Source: Flavobacterium ammonificans | Lineage (GTDB): Bacteria; Bacteroidota; Bacteroidia; Flavobacteriales; Flavobacteriaceae | Length of the DNA stretch: 64,000 bases | NCBI RefSeq assembly: GCF_020885975.1 | Contig: NZ_AP025183.1 | Coordinates: 434,001-498,000, forward strand | Reading direction: 5' to 3' | Shown here: in pieces, positions 37,474 to 45,204 of the stretch | Layout of the letters: each line of letters begins with the position of its first letter | Numbering within the stretch: position 1 is the stretch's first letter | Position numbers and translations under genes: made by a program | Notes under the pieces: generated by a model | Told to the model about the DNA's origin: nothing | Database searches by the model: none | The model's input: only the letters and a program-made list of their open reading frames with translations

Positions 37474-37505
37474 TTTGTTTCTTATTTAGGAAACTTTTAC
37501 CTTTG
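37474..37505 (+). promoter_or_regulatory. TA locus A promoter and operator
   Basis: TTTG near 37474 and TACCTTTG (37498-37505) are about 20 bases apart. Between them lies the inverted repeat GTTTC-N8-GAAAC. The start codon follows 11 bases after the -7 box, which leaves a leader of only a few bases. Confidence 0.6.
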
Positions 37506-37516
37506 ACAAGAATAGT

Positions 37517-37849
37517 ATGGAACCCAAATTTAAAGTTGAATTTTTAGACGAAGCTGTCGAATTCATGGAAAGTCTTGATGAAAAAACAAGAGCAAAAATT
37601 TATTACAACATAAAATTGTCACAATATAAAAATGACACTGAATTACTTAAAAAATTAAACGATACCATTTGGGAATTCAGAACTTTATATAATAAAACAT
37701 ATTATAGATTTTTTGCTTTTTGGGATAAAACCAATAAACACGAAACCTTGGTTATTGCCACTCATGGAATTGAAAAAAAAACTGGAAAAACTCCTAAAAA
37801 CGAAATTTTGAAAGCCGAAAATTTAAGAACTATTTATTTTGAATTATAA
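37517..37849 (+). CDS. RelE/HigB-like toxin (Gp49 type), TA locus A
   Basis: The 110-residue basic protein contains LNDTIWEFRTLYNKTYYRFFAFW and the C-terminal HGIEKKTGKTPKNEILKAE, both typical of the Gp49/RelE toxin group. It probably cleaves mRNA during translation. The antitoxin gene starts 10 bases after its stop. It is of the same family as the toxin at 29821. Confidence 0.87.
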   Translation: MEPKFKVEFLDEAVEFMESLDEKTRAKIYYNIKLSQYKNDTELLKKLNDTIWEFRTLYNKTYYRFFAFWDKTNKHETLVIATHGIEKKTGKTPKNEILKAENLRTIYFEL

Positions 37850-37859
37850 AAGCAAAAAA

Positions 37860-38186
37860 ATGGAAAATAGAAAATTGAAAACAACAAGTTTAGAAGTTTT
37901 AATTGATAAACATATTGGAAAAAAAGGCACAAAAAAGCGAGACGAATTTGAAAATGAATTGCGCCTTGACTTAGTGGGCCAAGCCATTAAACAAGCCAGA
38001 CAAGAACGCAACTTAACTCAAGAACAACTGGGTGAATTAGTTGGTGTAAAAAAAGCACAAATTTCAAAAATTGAGAACAGCACTACCGATGCACGATTTG
38101 AAACCATCCTTAAAGTTTTCAAAGCATTAAACGCTAAAGTGAGTTTTAATGTCGAGTTATTGAATGAACATTTGATAATTGAATAA
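37860..38186 (+). CDS. HigA-like XRE antitoxin, TA locus A
   Basis: The XRE helix-turn-helix (AIKQARQERNLTQEQLGELVG then ISKIEN) follows the shared lead-in GKKGTKKRDEFENEL. I chose ATG 37860, because the earlier possible start at 37839 is a TTG inside the toxin gene. The 108-residue protein should bind both the toxin and the palindrome ahead of the operon. Repeat R2 follows directly. Confidence 0.88.
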   Translation: MENRKLKTTSLEVLIDKHIGKKGTKKRDEFENELRLDLVGQAIKQARQERNLTQEQLGELVGVKKAQISKIENSTTDARFETILKVFKALNAKVSFNVELLNEHLIIE

Positions 38187-38199
38187 AACCCTCATTTTC

Positions 38200-38293
38200 A
38201 AATTTTCAAATTAGCACATTTTCACATTAAAAAAATTGCTACATTTGAAAAGCCCCTGTAACCGCAATAGACCCCAAGTCATTTCCTTTACAG
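38200..38293 (+). repeat. Island direct repeat R2 (promoter box plus hairpin)
   Basis: It has the same order as R1: an A/T-rich block, TACATTTG (38240-38247), and a hairpin with outer CTGTAA/TTACAG and inner GAC-CCCAA-GTC stems. It lies between TA locus A and TA locus B. Confidence 0.8.
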
Positions 38294-38311
38294 CTATTTG
38301 TTTTAAAAAAG

Positions 38312-38342
38312 TTCCCAAATTGGGAAATTATTAATACCTTTG
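38312..38342 (+). promoter_or_regulatory. TA locus B operator and -7 box
   Basis: The perfect palindrome TTCCCAAATTGGGAA (38312-38326) stands nine bases before TACCTTTG (38335-38342). The GTG start of the toxin follows eight bases after the box, so the leader is nearly absent. Confidence 0.62.
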
Positions 38343-38350
38343 TAAAAATA

Positions 38351-38644
38351 GTGAGAGTAATAGCCAAAAAAATATTGAGAGACTTTTGGGAAGTCCATGC
38401 AGATTGCGAACAACAACTAAAATCTTGGTTTAGGGAAACTAGCAAAGCAGAATGGACAAATCCAAGCCAGATAAAAAGCGAATATCCCAGTGCCAGTATT
38501 TTAAACGACAATCGTGTAGTCTTCAATATCAAAGGAAATAAATACCGACTAATCGTTAAAATCAACTTTGAATACGAAATGGTTTGGATTCGATTTATTG
38601 GAACACACAAAGAATACGATGCAATTAATGCTACTACGATTTAA
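38351..38644 (+). CDS. higB: HigB-family mRNA interferase toxin, TA locus B
   Basis: The 97-residue protein has the HigB pattern RVVFNIKGNKYRLIVKINFEY, shortened here, followed by IRFIGTHKEYDAI. The N-terminal helix carries KILRDFWEVHAD. HigB toxins cleave mRNA on the ribosome. Translation begins with GTG at 38351, and no ATG lies in a suitable place. The partner antitoxin starts nine bases downstream. Confidence 0.9.
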   Translation: MRVIAKKILRDFWEVHADCEQQLKSWFRETSKAEWTNPSQIKSEYPSASILNDNRVVFNIKGNKYRLIVKINFEYEMVWIRFIGTHKEYDAINATTI

Positions 38645-38653
38645 ATAAGAAGT

Positions 38654-39010
38654 ATGGAAATCAAACTTATTAAAACAGAAAACGATTACAACCAAGCTTT
38701 AGAGCGATTGGAAGTAGTATTTGACGCCAAAAAAGGAACTCCTGAAGGCGACGAATTGGAGCTTTTAAGCATTCTAATTGAACAATATGAAAACACTCAT
38801 TTTCCAATTGATATGCCTGACCCTATTGAGGCTATAAAATTCAGAATGGAACAAATGGGCTACAATCAAAATGATCTAGCTAAAATCATTGGTCTTAAAA
38901 GCCGCGCTAGTGAAATTTTAAGTAAAAAAAGAAAGTTGTCTTTGGAAATGATTCGACAATTACACACCAGCTTGCACATTCCCACTGATGTGCTGATTCA
39001 AAACTACTAA
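38654..39010 (+). CDS. higA: HigA-family antitoxin, TA locus B
   Basis: The N-terminal half (NDYNQALERLEVVFDAKKGTP and the ELELLSILIEQYE helix) is the HigA toxin-binding region. The C-terminal half is an XRE DNA-binding domain (QNDLAKIIGLKSRASEILS). The protein has 118 residues. It should repress from the palindrome at 38312. Repeat R3 starts 11 bases after the stop. Confidence 0.9.
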   Translation: MEIKLIKTENDYNQALERLEVVFDAKKGTPEGDELELLSILIEQYENTHFPIDMPDPIEAIKFRMEQMGYNQNDLAKIIGLKSRASEILSKKRKLSLEMIRQLHTSLHIPTDVLIQNY

Positions 39011-39020
39011 CCCCCCATTT

Positions 39021-39121
39021 ACAAATTTTCAAATTAGTACATTTTCACATTAAAAAAATTGCTACATTTGAAAAGCCCTAAAAACTGCATTGGATTCCAA
39101 ATCAATTTCCTTTACAGATTT
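39021..39121 (+). repeat. Island direct repeat R3 (promoter box plus diverged hairpin)
   Basis: The A/T block and TACATTTG (39063-39070) match R1 and R2. The outer stem has decayed (CTAAAA/TTACAG), but the inner stem has changed on both sides from GAC/GTC to GAT/ATC. The rest of the gap to 39243 holds a GCCTC/GAGGC hairpin (39192-39220) next to TTATAAAC. Confidence 0.75.
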
Positions 39122-39242
39122 TATTAATTGCAAACAGCTGAAATCGTTTGTTGACACTTTTATGGGCTAATTGCGCTTATAAACGAGTTATGCCTCAGCT
39201 TGGAGAACGAAAATCGAGGCGATTTAATTTCAATATAAAAAT

Positions 39243-39629
39243 ATGAATAATTCAAAACCAAAACAACCAGTTACTTCAGGTGCAGTAATTTTTACTATTG
39301 CATTTTTCTTTATCATTTTTTTAGTGTTTAAGTGTTCTTGTTCCCAAACAGAGGAGCAAGTTTCAAAGAACAAAGAACAAAATTCAAAGATAACAGCTTT
39401 GACAGCAGCACAAGAAGAAGTTAAATCAAGATTAAAATCTCCATCTAGCGCTAATTTCCCTTGGGGAATAGATTGTGTTACTAAAATTAGTGACAATACT
39501 TATGTAATTAATAGTTATGTGGATTCTCAAAATAGCTTTGGAGCAATGTTAAGAACCAATTTTACTTGTCAAATAACTTTAAATGATAATGATACATATA
39601 CTTGTAATAGTGTTGAATTACTTGAATAA
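39243..39629 (+). CDS. Small single-helix membrane protein of unknown function
   Basis: It has 128 residues with one membrane helix near residues 13-30, followed by a Cys pair (CSCSQTE). The outer region contains EEVKSRLKSPSSANFP and, later, NSYVDSQNSFGAMLRTNFTC, a pattern I recall from uncharacterised small secreted or lipid-anchored proteins. No function is known. It sits in the accessory island after R3, with very A/T-rich codon use. Confidence 0.65.
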   Translation: MNNSKPKQPVTSGAVIFTIAFFFIIFLVFKCSCSQTEEQVSKNKEQNSKITALTAAQEEVKSRLKSPSSANFPWGIDCVTKISDNTYVINSYVDSQNSFGAMLRTNFTCQITLNDNDTYTCNSVELLE

Positions 39630-39666
39630 TAAATTATTATTAATTTAAATCAAAAATCAATTAAGG

Positions 39667-40092
39667 ATGAAACAAAATAATGTTGGAAAAAACAAAATAA
39701 ATAATGTTTTAGATTTTATGGAAAAACCTTTTTTCAAAAACTTACCAAAACAAAAAGAAGTATATCCAATAATCACTTTAGAAAATCCTGTACATAAAAC
39801 TAATAAAACTATTGAAGAACTAAAAGAAATAGTTGAACAACAAATTGTTAATGCTGAAAAGCAAGAAAAAAACAATAAATTTTTAACTAAATTAACCATA
39901 TTTATAGCTATTATTAGTTTATTAATCCAATTTGTCTCAATGTTTTCGCCAAATGAGGAAGAGTTAACCTTATCCAAAAAAGTATTAAAAATATCCAAAG
40001 ACAACTTTCTGAATCAAGCGAAAATTTTAAAGTTGGAAAACAAAATACTGAAAACCGAAAATACTACCGAAAAAGAAAAAAAGTTGCCATAA
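39667..40092 (+). CDS. Small membrane protein with coiled coils, unknown function
   Basis: It has 141 residues. A charged helix (NKTIEELKEIVEQQIVNAEK) precedes one membrane helix near 80-98 (LTIFIAIISLLIQFVSMF), and a second Lys/Glu-rich helix ends the protein. I recognise no family. It starts 37 bases after the previous small membrane gene and is probably cotranscribed with it. Its A/T content is high even for this chromosome. Confidence 0.6.
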   Translation: MKQNNVGKNKINNVLDFMEKPFFKNLPKQKEVYPIITLENPVHKTNKTIEELKEIVEQQIVNAEKQEKNNKFLTKLTIFIAIISLLIQFVSMFSPNEEELTLSKKVLKISKDNFLNQAKILKLENKILKTENTTEKEKKLP

Positions 40093-40394
40093 TAATTAAT
40101 TTAAACTTGTGTTTCACTTAATTACAGTGGAAACACGAAATCGAATAATAAAAAGCCGAAGGCATAATAGGAATTTGGCAATATTGCGTATTTTATTGTA
40201 AGTTCACGTTTGCATTTCGCAAACATTAATATCTTTTGGAAAATAAACGGTTATAAACTTCGCAACATCGCCAAGCGAAGTAACCTTGGCAATCAGTTTA
40301 GCGCATAATAGAAGAATACCGTAGGTTAAAAATAATTACAATTCTTAAAATTATACAAATAAAAAATAATTAAGTTAGTATAAAACTCTTAAAT
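40093..40394 (+). other. Structured 300-base spacer without a gene
   Basis: It contains GTTTGC-ATTTC-GCAAAC (40208-40224). It also contains two hairpins that exclude each other: ACTTCGC (40257-40263) with GCGAAGT (40275-40281), and GCCAAG (40270-40275) with CTTGGC (40285-40290). GGTT/AACC extends the first with an ATAA bulge. It could be a leader of the next gene, an RNA, or a folded recombination site. No ORF of note is present. Confidence 0.45.
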
Positions 40395-41522
40395 ATGTAT
40401 ATCCCTAAATATTGTTTACTCATAATTTTTATAGTAGTCTTTATGATTTTACTTTTAAAATATAAATTAAAACCTTATATATCAATTTTAAGTGTCATAA
40501 AAAGGGTCTTTATGAATCACACATATATTTTATTATTGTTTTTTCCATTAATTATTATTCTTAACAAAAGTTTTATTTCACCTAGTGAATATAAAAATAA
40601 TGAATTTGTAAAGTTTATACTTAATGACGAATTTCTTAAAAATTTATCATATGCTTTTGTTATAACTGGTAGTGGTATTGGAGCTGCTAAATATCTTGGG
40701 AATTTACATTATTTCAAAAATCAAATTGATAGTGTGTTAAGTTCTGATAAATTTCAAAATATCCTGTTTGAAAAAATATCTGAAGCAAATTTTTCTCCCG
40801 AATATCTTTCAAATTTAAGTAATATTGATAAAAAATGGAAGGCATTAACCTTATGTAAGTATCAGAAAAAATTTCCTGAATTAATGCCTAAAATTGAACC
40901 GCTTTTAGAAAACGAATTATTTAAAGATAATAATCTTGTTTGCTATTATAACAACTTTAGAATATTAATCGAAATTGAATTATTAGAAAACAATATTGTA
41001 AAAGTTATCGAAAAAAACTTTTTTTATGTTAAGCCAACTTCAAACGAAAAAGTACCTCTAACATTTTCAATAAGCTCAATACCAGATGATTTAAACGAAA
41101 AAACATATACAAAATTAGATGAAGATAATACTAAAATTGATAACGTAAGTTTAAAAGAGTTAAAAGCTAATGATAATGACTTTTTAAAAGAAATTATTTG
41201 TAATACGGCAGATAATAACAATCAAAATTATACACTTAATTTGGAAGGAAAAGACACTTATTATATTGAAAGAGTAATTGAAATGAGGCAAGATTTAAGT
41301 ATAGACCGTCTATCTTCATTTTCAAGTAGTAAAATAATTGACCATTTGAATATTGAAATAAAAACTTGTAAAAAAACAGATATTTTTTTCAGTGGTGCTG
41401 AAAAAAATCAATTTAAAAAAGATAATTTTCAAAATAATAAAAATCATTATATTAAAGATAGTCCATCTTTGCCAGGAGATATTTATAATATATTTATATT
41501 CAAAAAAGATGAGCGTATTTAA
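40395..41522 (+). CDS. Membrane protein of unknown function in accessory island
   Basis: The 375-residue protein has two strong membrane helices (about 5-22 and 42-60), a weaker third (about 85-101) and a soluble region of about 270 residues. The soluble part looks helical at first (110-190), then beta-rich with many Asn, Asp and Lys. It ends with a SLPGDIYNIFIFKKDE strand. I recognise no family. Its extreme A/T richness and its place behind two TA pairs suggest an acquired gene. The layout of membrane anchor plus sensor-like domain is also seen in abortive-infection effectors, which is inference only. Confidence 0.6.
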   Translation: MYIPKYCLLIIFIVVFMILLLKYKLKPYISILSVIKRVFMNHTYILLLFFPLIIILNKSFISPSEYKNNEFVKFILNDEFLKNLSYAFVITGSGIGAAKYLGNLHYFKNQIDSVLSSDKFQNILFEKISEANFSPEYLSNLSNIDKKWKALTLCKYQKKFPELMPKIEPLLENELFKDNNLVCYYNNFRILIEIELLENNIVKVIEKNFFYVKPTSNEKVPLTFSISSIPDDLNEKTYTKLDEDNTKIDNVSLKELKANDNDFLKEIICNTADNNNQNYTLNLEGKDTYYIERVIEMRQDLSIDRLSSFSSSKIIDHLNIEIKTCKKTDIFFSGAEKNQFKKDNFQNNKNHYIKDSPSLPGDIYNIFIFKKDERI

Positions 41523-41533
41523 TTAATTATATA

Positions 41534-41662
41534 TATATTTGTCAAATAACAATTTAAATAAAAAATTATGAAAACAACTAAATCACTTGCACTAGGCAAA
41601 ACAGGAGTTTAGATTAATTATCAATAATAAAAAAATGCCATTCTAAATTAGAATGGCATTTT
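41534..41662 (+). other. Mini-gene of 14 codons with promoter and terminator
   Basis: TATATTTG (41534-41541), a TAAA-rich leader, ATG 41568 with 14 codons (MKTTKSLALGKTGV) ending at 41612, and a strong hairpin with T tail at 41632-41662 form a complete small unit. LxLGKT resembles both the start of Bacteroidota lanthipeptide leaders and the LGKTG of aldo/keto reductases. It could be a remnant or a true peptide. The gap to the proC end at 41798 shows nothing more. Confidence 0.35.
41632..41662 (+). terminator. Terminator at the end of the island
   Basis: AAAATGCCATTCTAA is mirrored perfectly by TTAGAATGGCATTTT. Confidence 0.85.
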
Positions 41663-41797
41663 ACTTTAATAGTTTTCAAAACATATGAAAAAAGTAACCC
41701 CCAGCTATGCAAAGTCACCTGACTTTGTAGATTATAATAATAGAACTAACCTATTTAAATTATTAAAAACAATAAAGGTCGCTATTAAAAACTACCT

Positions 41798-42574
41798 TTA
41801 CCCCTTAATCTGTTGCAAAGACGTTTTAATTCCTCTGATCAAAGACGAACTAAATCCGTGCATTTCCATTTCGTTCAAACCAGCAATGGTACAGCCTTGA
41901 GGTGTGGTTACTCGGTCAATTAATTGTTCAGGATGGGTTTTTTCTTCTAATAGCATTTCGGCAGCGCCTTTAACCGTTTGGGCTGAAATCGCCAAAGCCG
42001 TTTGCCAGTCAAATCCAATTTCGATTCCGGCCTGCATCGACGCACGAATGTAACGCAAAGCAAATGCGGTTCCACTGGCTGCTAAGACAGTTGCAGCATC
42101 CATTAATTTTTCGTCAATGATAGGTGCTGTTCCTAGACCTTCAAAAAGAGCTACAACTTGTTGAGCCGCTTCTTTATTAGTTTCTTGAAACGCAATACAA
42201 GTTGCTGAAGCACCAAATTGCGATGCAATATTCGGCATGATGCGCACGGCTTGGTGGGTTTCGCCAATTTTATTTTGCAGGTTTTCTATAGACAATCCAC
42301 TCACTGCCGAAGCAATGGTTTTATTGGCAATTACAGGCAAAATTTCTTCCAATACCGTATCGACTTGGTACGGTTTGATGGTCAAAATAATAATATCTGC
42401 GTTTGGGATATTGTGTTTGTTGTCTTTTGAAACCGTAACGCCTAATTGCTCTAGATGTAGAATATTAGTCGTGTTTCTTCGGGTTACAGTAACTTGATTG
42501 CCAGTAGTAAATTTAGCAATCCCAATAGCGATAGAGGCTCCTAAGTTACCTCCGCCAATAATGTGTACGTTCAT
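41798..42574 (-). CDS. proC: Pyrroline-5-carboxylate reductase
   Basis: It reduces pyrroline-5-carboxylate to proline with NAD(P)H. The Rossmann start MNVHIIGGGNLGASIAIGI and the family signature in the C-terminal domain (LAASGTAFALRYI and IDRVTTPQGCTIAGL) are clear. The 258 residues are normal. The gene reads towards the accessory island, so the island lies between two converging housekeeping genes. Confidence 0.94.
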   Translation of the reverse strand: MNVHIIGGGNLGASIAIGIAKFTTGNQVTVTRRNTTNILHLEQLGVTVSKDNKHNIPNADIIILTIKPYQVDTVLEEILPVIANKTIASAVSGLSIENLQNKIGETHQAVRIMPNIASQFGASATCIAFQETNKEAAQQVVALFEGLGTAPIIDEKLMDAATVLAASGTAFALRYIRASMQAGIEIGFDWQTALAISAQTVKGAAEMLLEEKTHPEQLIDRVTTPQGCTIAGLNEMEMHGFSSSLIRGIKTSLQQIKG

Positions 42575-42624
42575 GTTGTGTAGTTATAGTAGTTGTGTTG
42601 TGTTGTTGTGTTTGGATTTTTAAT

Positions 42625-43977
42625 TTAAAATCCTAAAATCATTTTGGCAATAGAAAAATAAATTAGAATTCCGCAAATGTCATTGCTTGTTGTGATGAAT
42701 GGGCCTGTAGCCAAGGCGGGATCTATTCCAAATTTATCCAATAATAAGGGTATAAATGTACCTATTAACGAAGCAATAATAATAACCGAAATCAATGCTA
42801 CGGTTACAATAACACCAATAATAATTTCAACATTTAATAGATAATGACTGCCTATAAATAAAATTGTAGCCAAGATTACTCCGTTAAGTAAACTCAAAGC
42901 TACTTCTTTAATTAAACGATTGAACAAAGAACCGCTCAAAGTGTTGTTAGCCAAACCTTGCACAATGATAGCCGAAGATTGTACGCCAACATTTCCAGCC
43001 ATCGCGGCAATCAATGGCGTAAAGAAGAATAAATTGCCATGGTTCAACATCGCTCCTTCAAATAAACCCAATACTCTAACTGAAATAAAACCTCCTAAAA
43101 GTGCTAAAACCAACCAAGGCAAACGGGCTTTAGTATGATCAAAAATACTATCATCGGCTTCTACGTCTTGGGAGATACCCGCAGCTAACTGGTAATCTTC
43201 ATCGGCTTCGTCCTTGATTACATCGACGATATCGTCAATGGTAATTCGGCCTACCAAACGCCCCAATTCGTCCACTACCGGAATAGCTTCTAAATCGTAT
43301 TTTTGCATGATACGCGCCACCTCAACATCTTCGGTATCCACATTTACATAATTCAATTTTCGGATGTACACATCGTTAATTGGTGTTCTGGAAGAAGTAG
43401 TCAATAAATCTTTAAGTGACAAACGTCCTTTCAAACGGTCTTCGTCGTCCACCACATAAATAGAATGCACTCTTGAAATATTTTCAGCCTGAATGCGCAT
43501 TTCTTTGACACAAGTCAATACATTCCAGTTTTCGTTGACCTTAACCAACTCCTTGTGCATGATTCCGCCGGCAGTGTCTTCGTCATAACGAAGCAAATCC
43601 ACAATATCTTTGGCGTGTTCAACGTCTTGCAATTCCGAAATTACTTCGGCTTTAATATCTTGGGATAACTCGGCAATAATGTCCGCAGCATCGTTCGTTT
43701 CTAACTCGTCAAGCTCCTCAGCAATTTCTTTTGGAGAAAGTCGTTTTAGGATATTTTCACGTAAATCGTCCTCTAATTCCAAAAGAATTTCGGCCGTTTT
43801 ATCACTATCTAAAACTTTAAAAATATAGGTAGCCTGTTCAAAATCAAGCTCATCTAAAACTTCGGCAATATCAGCATGGTGCATATCATTCAACAAAACT
43901 TCCAGCTGTTGGTCGTTTTTTGATTGAATGAGTTGCTCTAATTCTTGGATTAGTTCTTTGCTGATTTTAAATTCCAT
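42625..43977 (-). CDS. mgtE: Magnesium transporter MgtE
   Basis: The order is the MgtE N-domain (about 1-130, helical, acidic), two CBS domains (about 135-260) and five membrane helices. The pore segment [14 protein letters not shown] and the selectivity Asp in [10 protein letters not shown] are present. The N-domain and CBS region sense Mg and close the channel when Mg is high. The 450-residue length is typical. Its start overlaps the rsmA stop by 11 bases, so the two are translated together. Confidence 0.94.
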   Translation of the reverse strand: MEFKISKELIQELEQLIQSKNDQQLEVLLNDMHHADIAEVLDELDFEQATYIFKVLDSDKTAEILLELEDDLRENILKRLSPKEIAEELDELETNDAADIIAELSQDIKAEVISELQDVEHAKDIVDLLRYDEDTAGGIMHKELVKVNENWNVLTCVKEMRIQAENISRVHSIYVVDDEDRLKGRLSLKDLLTTSSRTPINDVYIRKLNYVNVDTEDVEVARIMQKYDLEAIPVVDELGRLVGRITIDDIVDVIKDEADEDYQLAAGISQDVEADDSIFDHTKARLPWLVLALLGGFISVRVLGLFEGAMLNHGNLFFFTPLIAAMAGNVGVQSSAIIVQGLANNTLSGSLFNRLIKEVALSLLNGVILATILFIGSHYLLNVEIIIGVIVTVALISVIIIASLIGTFIPLLLDKFGIDPALATGPFITTSNDICGILIYFSIAKMILGF

Positions 43978-44746
43978 CGGCTTCGATTTTTTGAGTGAGT
44001 GCTATAAAGTCTTCAACACTAAGTTGTTCTGGGCGAAGATCTAAAATTGTGTCTTCTCTTAAATTATCTGACAAATTTAAGATTTTTAAACTGTTACGCA
44101 AGGTTTTTCTACGTTGCTGAAAGGCAGTTTTTACCACCGTGAAGAATAATTTTTCGCCACAAGGCAAACTAAAGTCTTCTTTACGTCGCAAACGCATAAC
44201 CCCTGATTTTACTTTTGGTGGCGGATCAAAAACATGTTCATCTACCGTAAACAAGTATTCGGCATGATAAAACGCTTGTGCCAAAACCGATAAAATACCG
44301 TAAGCTTTACTTCCTTTTTTCTCGCAAATACGCTGTGCTACTTCCTTTTGAAACATGCCTGAAAACTCTGGGATTTGGTGACGAAATTCCAAAGTTCTAA
44401 ACACAATTTGCGTCGAAATATTGTATGGAAAATTCCCGATAATAGCGTATTGTTTTCCTTCAAAAACCTCGTTACAATCGTATCGAAGAAAGTCTTTTGA
44501 AATGATTTTATCTTTCAATTTCGGATAATTCGAGTCCAAATACGCCACCGATTCCGTATCGATTTCAATTACGTAAGTAGTGGTGGGTTTGTCCAATAAA
44601 TATTTGGTCAAAACACCCATTCCAGGTCCTATTTCTAACACATCATTGTACCCTTCCAAACTCAACGTATCGGCAATCGCCTTAGCAATGCTTTCGTCTT
44701 TTAAGAAATGTTGTCCGAGATGTTTTTTAGCTTTTACTTTTTCCAT
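43967..44746 (-). CDS. rsmA: 16S rRNA (adenine(1518/1519)-N6)-dimethyltransferase
   Basis: It dimethylates two adjacent adenines near the 3' end of 16S rRNA. The SAM motif [15 protein letters not shown] and motif IV as NFPYNIST (usually NLPYNIS) are visible, as is the N-terminal [12 protein letters not shown] chose the ATG at 44746, since the longer frame begins with GTG inside a dispersed repeat. The protein has 259 residues. It overlaps mgtE. Confidence 0.93.
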   Translation of the reverse strand: MEKVKAKKHLGQHFLKDESIAKAIADTLSLEGYNDVLEIGPGMGVLTKYLLDKPTTTYVIEIDTESVAYLDSNYPKLKDKIISKDFLRYDCNEVFEGKQYAIIGNFPYNISTQIVFRTLEFRHQIPEFSGMFQKEVAQRICEKKGSKAYGILSVLAQAFYHAEYLFTVDEHVFDPPPKVKSGVMRLRRKEDFSLPCGEKLFFTVVKTAFQQRRKTLRNSLKILNLSDNLREDTILDLRPEQLSVEDFIALTQKIEADGI

Positions 44747-44749
44747 TGA

Positions 44750-44779
44750 GTCATTGCGAGGCACTACGCCATCTCGCTG
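44750..44779 (+). repeat. GTCATTGCGAGGCA-type dispersed repeat fragment
   Basis: The sequence GTCATTGCGAGGCACTACG with a later ATCTCGC recalls the widespread GTCATTGCGAGGCACGAAGC element that I remember from many bacterial genomes. Only one copy is seen in this window. Confidence 0.4.
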
Positions 44780-44785
44780 TTTATT

Positions 44786-45100
44786 TTAATTGTGTTCAGA
44801 AATTAGCTCTAGTTCCGTTCTAAAAGCCAGCATTTTTTCGCCAAATAACTGGTAACTTTCTTGACGAAATCGGGGTGCATCTTCTGTATAATATTTTTCT
44901 AAAGTCGCTTTACTATCCGTCGTAAATTGGATAGAATAGGTAGTTCCACCCATTTCTTCTTCAATCAAAACTTTCACAATCTTAGCCGAAGAAAATTTCC
45001 CTGTCGCCAAAATCGCCGGAATTCGTGTCTGCTGCATCCATTGTAACCATTGGTCTTGAACGCTTTCGTGTATGTTAACTGTTACGTTGTAAAGTATCAT
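44786..45100 (-). CDS. DUF4286 family protein
   Basis: It has 104 residues starting MILYNVTVNIHESVQDQWLQW, the usual opening of DUF4286, with a ferredoxin-like alternation of strands and helices. No function is established for the family. It is the gene before rsmA in this minus-strand cluster, with about 40 bases between them. Confidence 0.85.
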   Translation of the reverse strand: MILYNVTVNIHESVQDQWLQWMQQTRIPAILATGKFSSAKIVKVLIEEEMGGTTYSIQFTTDSKATLEKYYTEDAPRFRQESYQLFGEKMLAFRTELELISEHN

Positions 45101-45104
45101 TTTT

Positions 45105-45204
45105 TTCAGTTTATAAGTTTATAGTTTATGGGGTTAATAGTTTATGGGTTATTCTTAACCAAATAAACTAATAAACATATAACCCATTAAACACATAACC
45201 TTTT
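45105..45204 (-). repeat. GTTTATGGGTTAT inverted repeats after the TPR gene
   Basis: GTTTATGGGTTAT (about 45147-45159) is mirrored by ATAACCCATTAAAC (45178-45191). AAACACATAACC at the end is the reverse complement of GGTTATGTGTTT at 3597-3608. It probably acts as the 3' end of the TPR transcript. Confidence 0.5.

Noticed and set aside
40240..40300. Integron attC-like site
   Set aside because: The bulged hairpin recalls folded attC sites, but the conserved core boxes are not clear and no integrase is in the window; kept only as one option for the spacer.
37276..41690. Prophage or transposon
   Set aside because: No integrase, transposase, structural phage gene, tRNA or clear terminal duplication is found around the island.
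41685..41900. 71-codon plus-strand ORF after the island
   Set aside because: Its second half is antisense to proC, and it lies after a terminator with no promoter box of its own.
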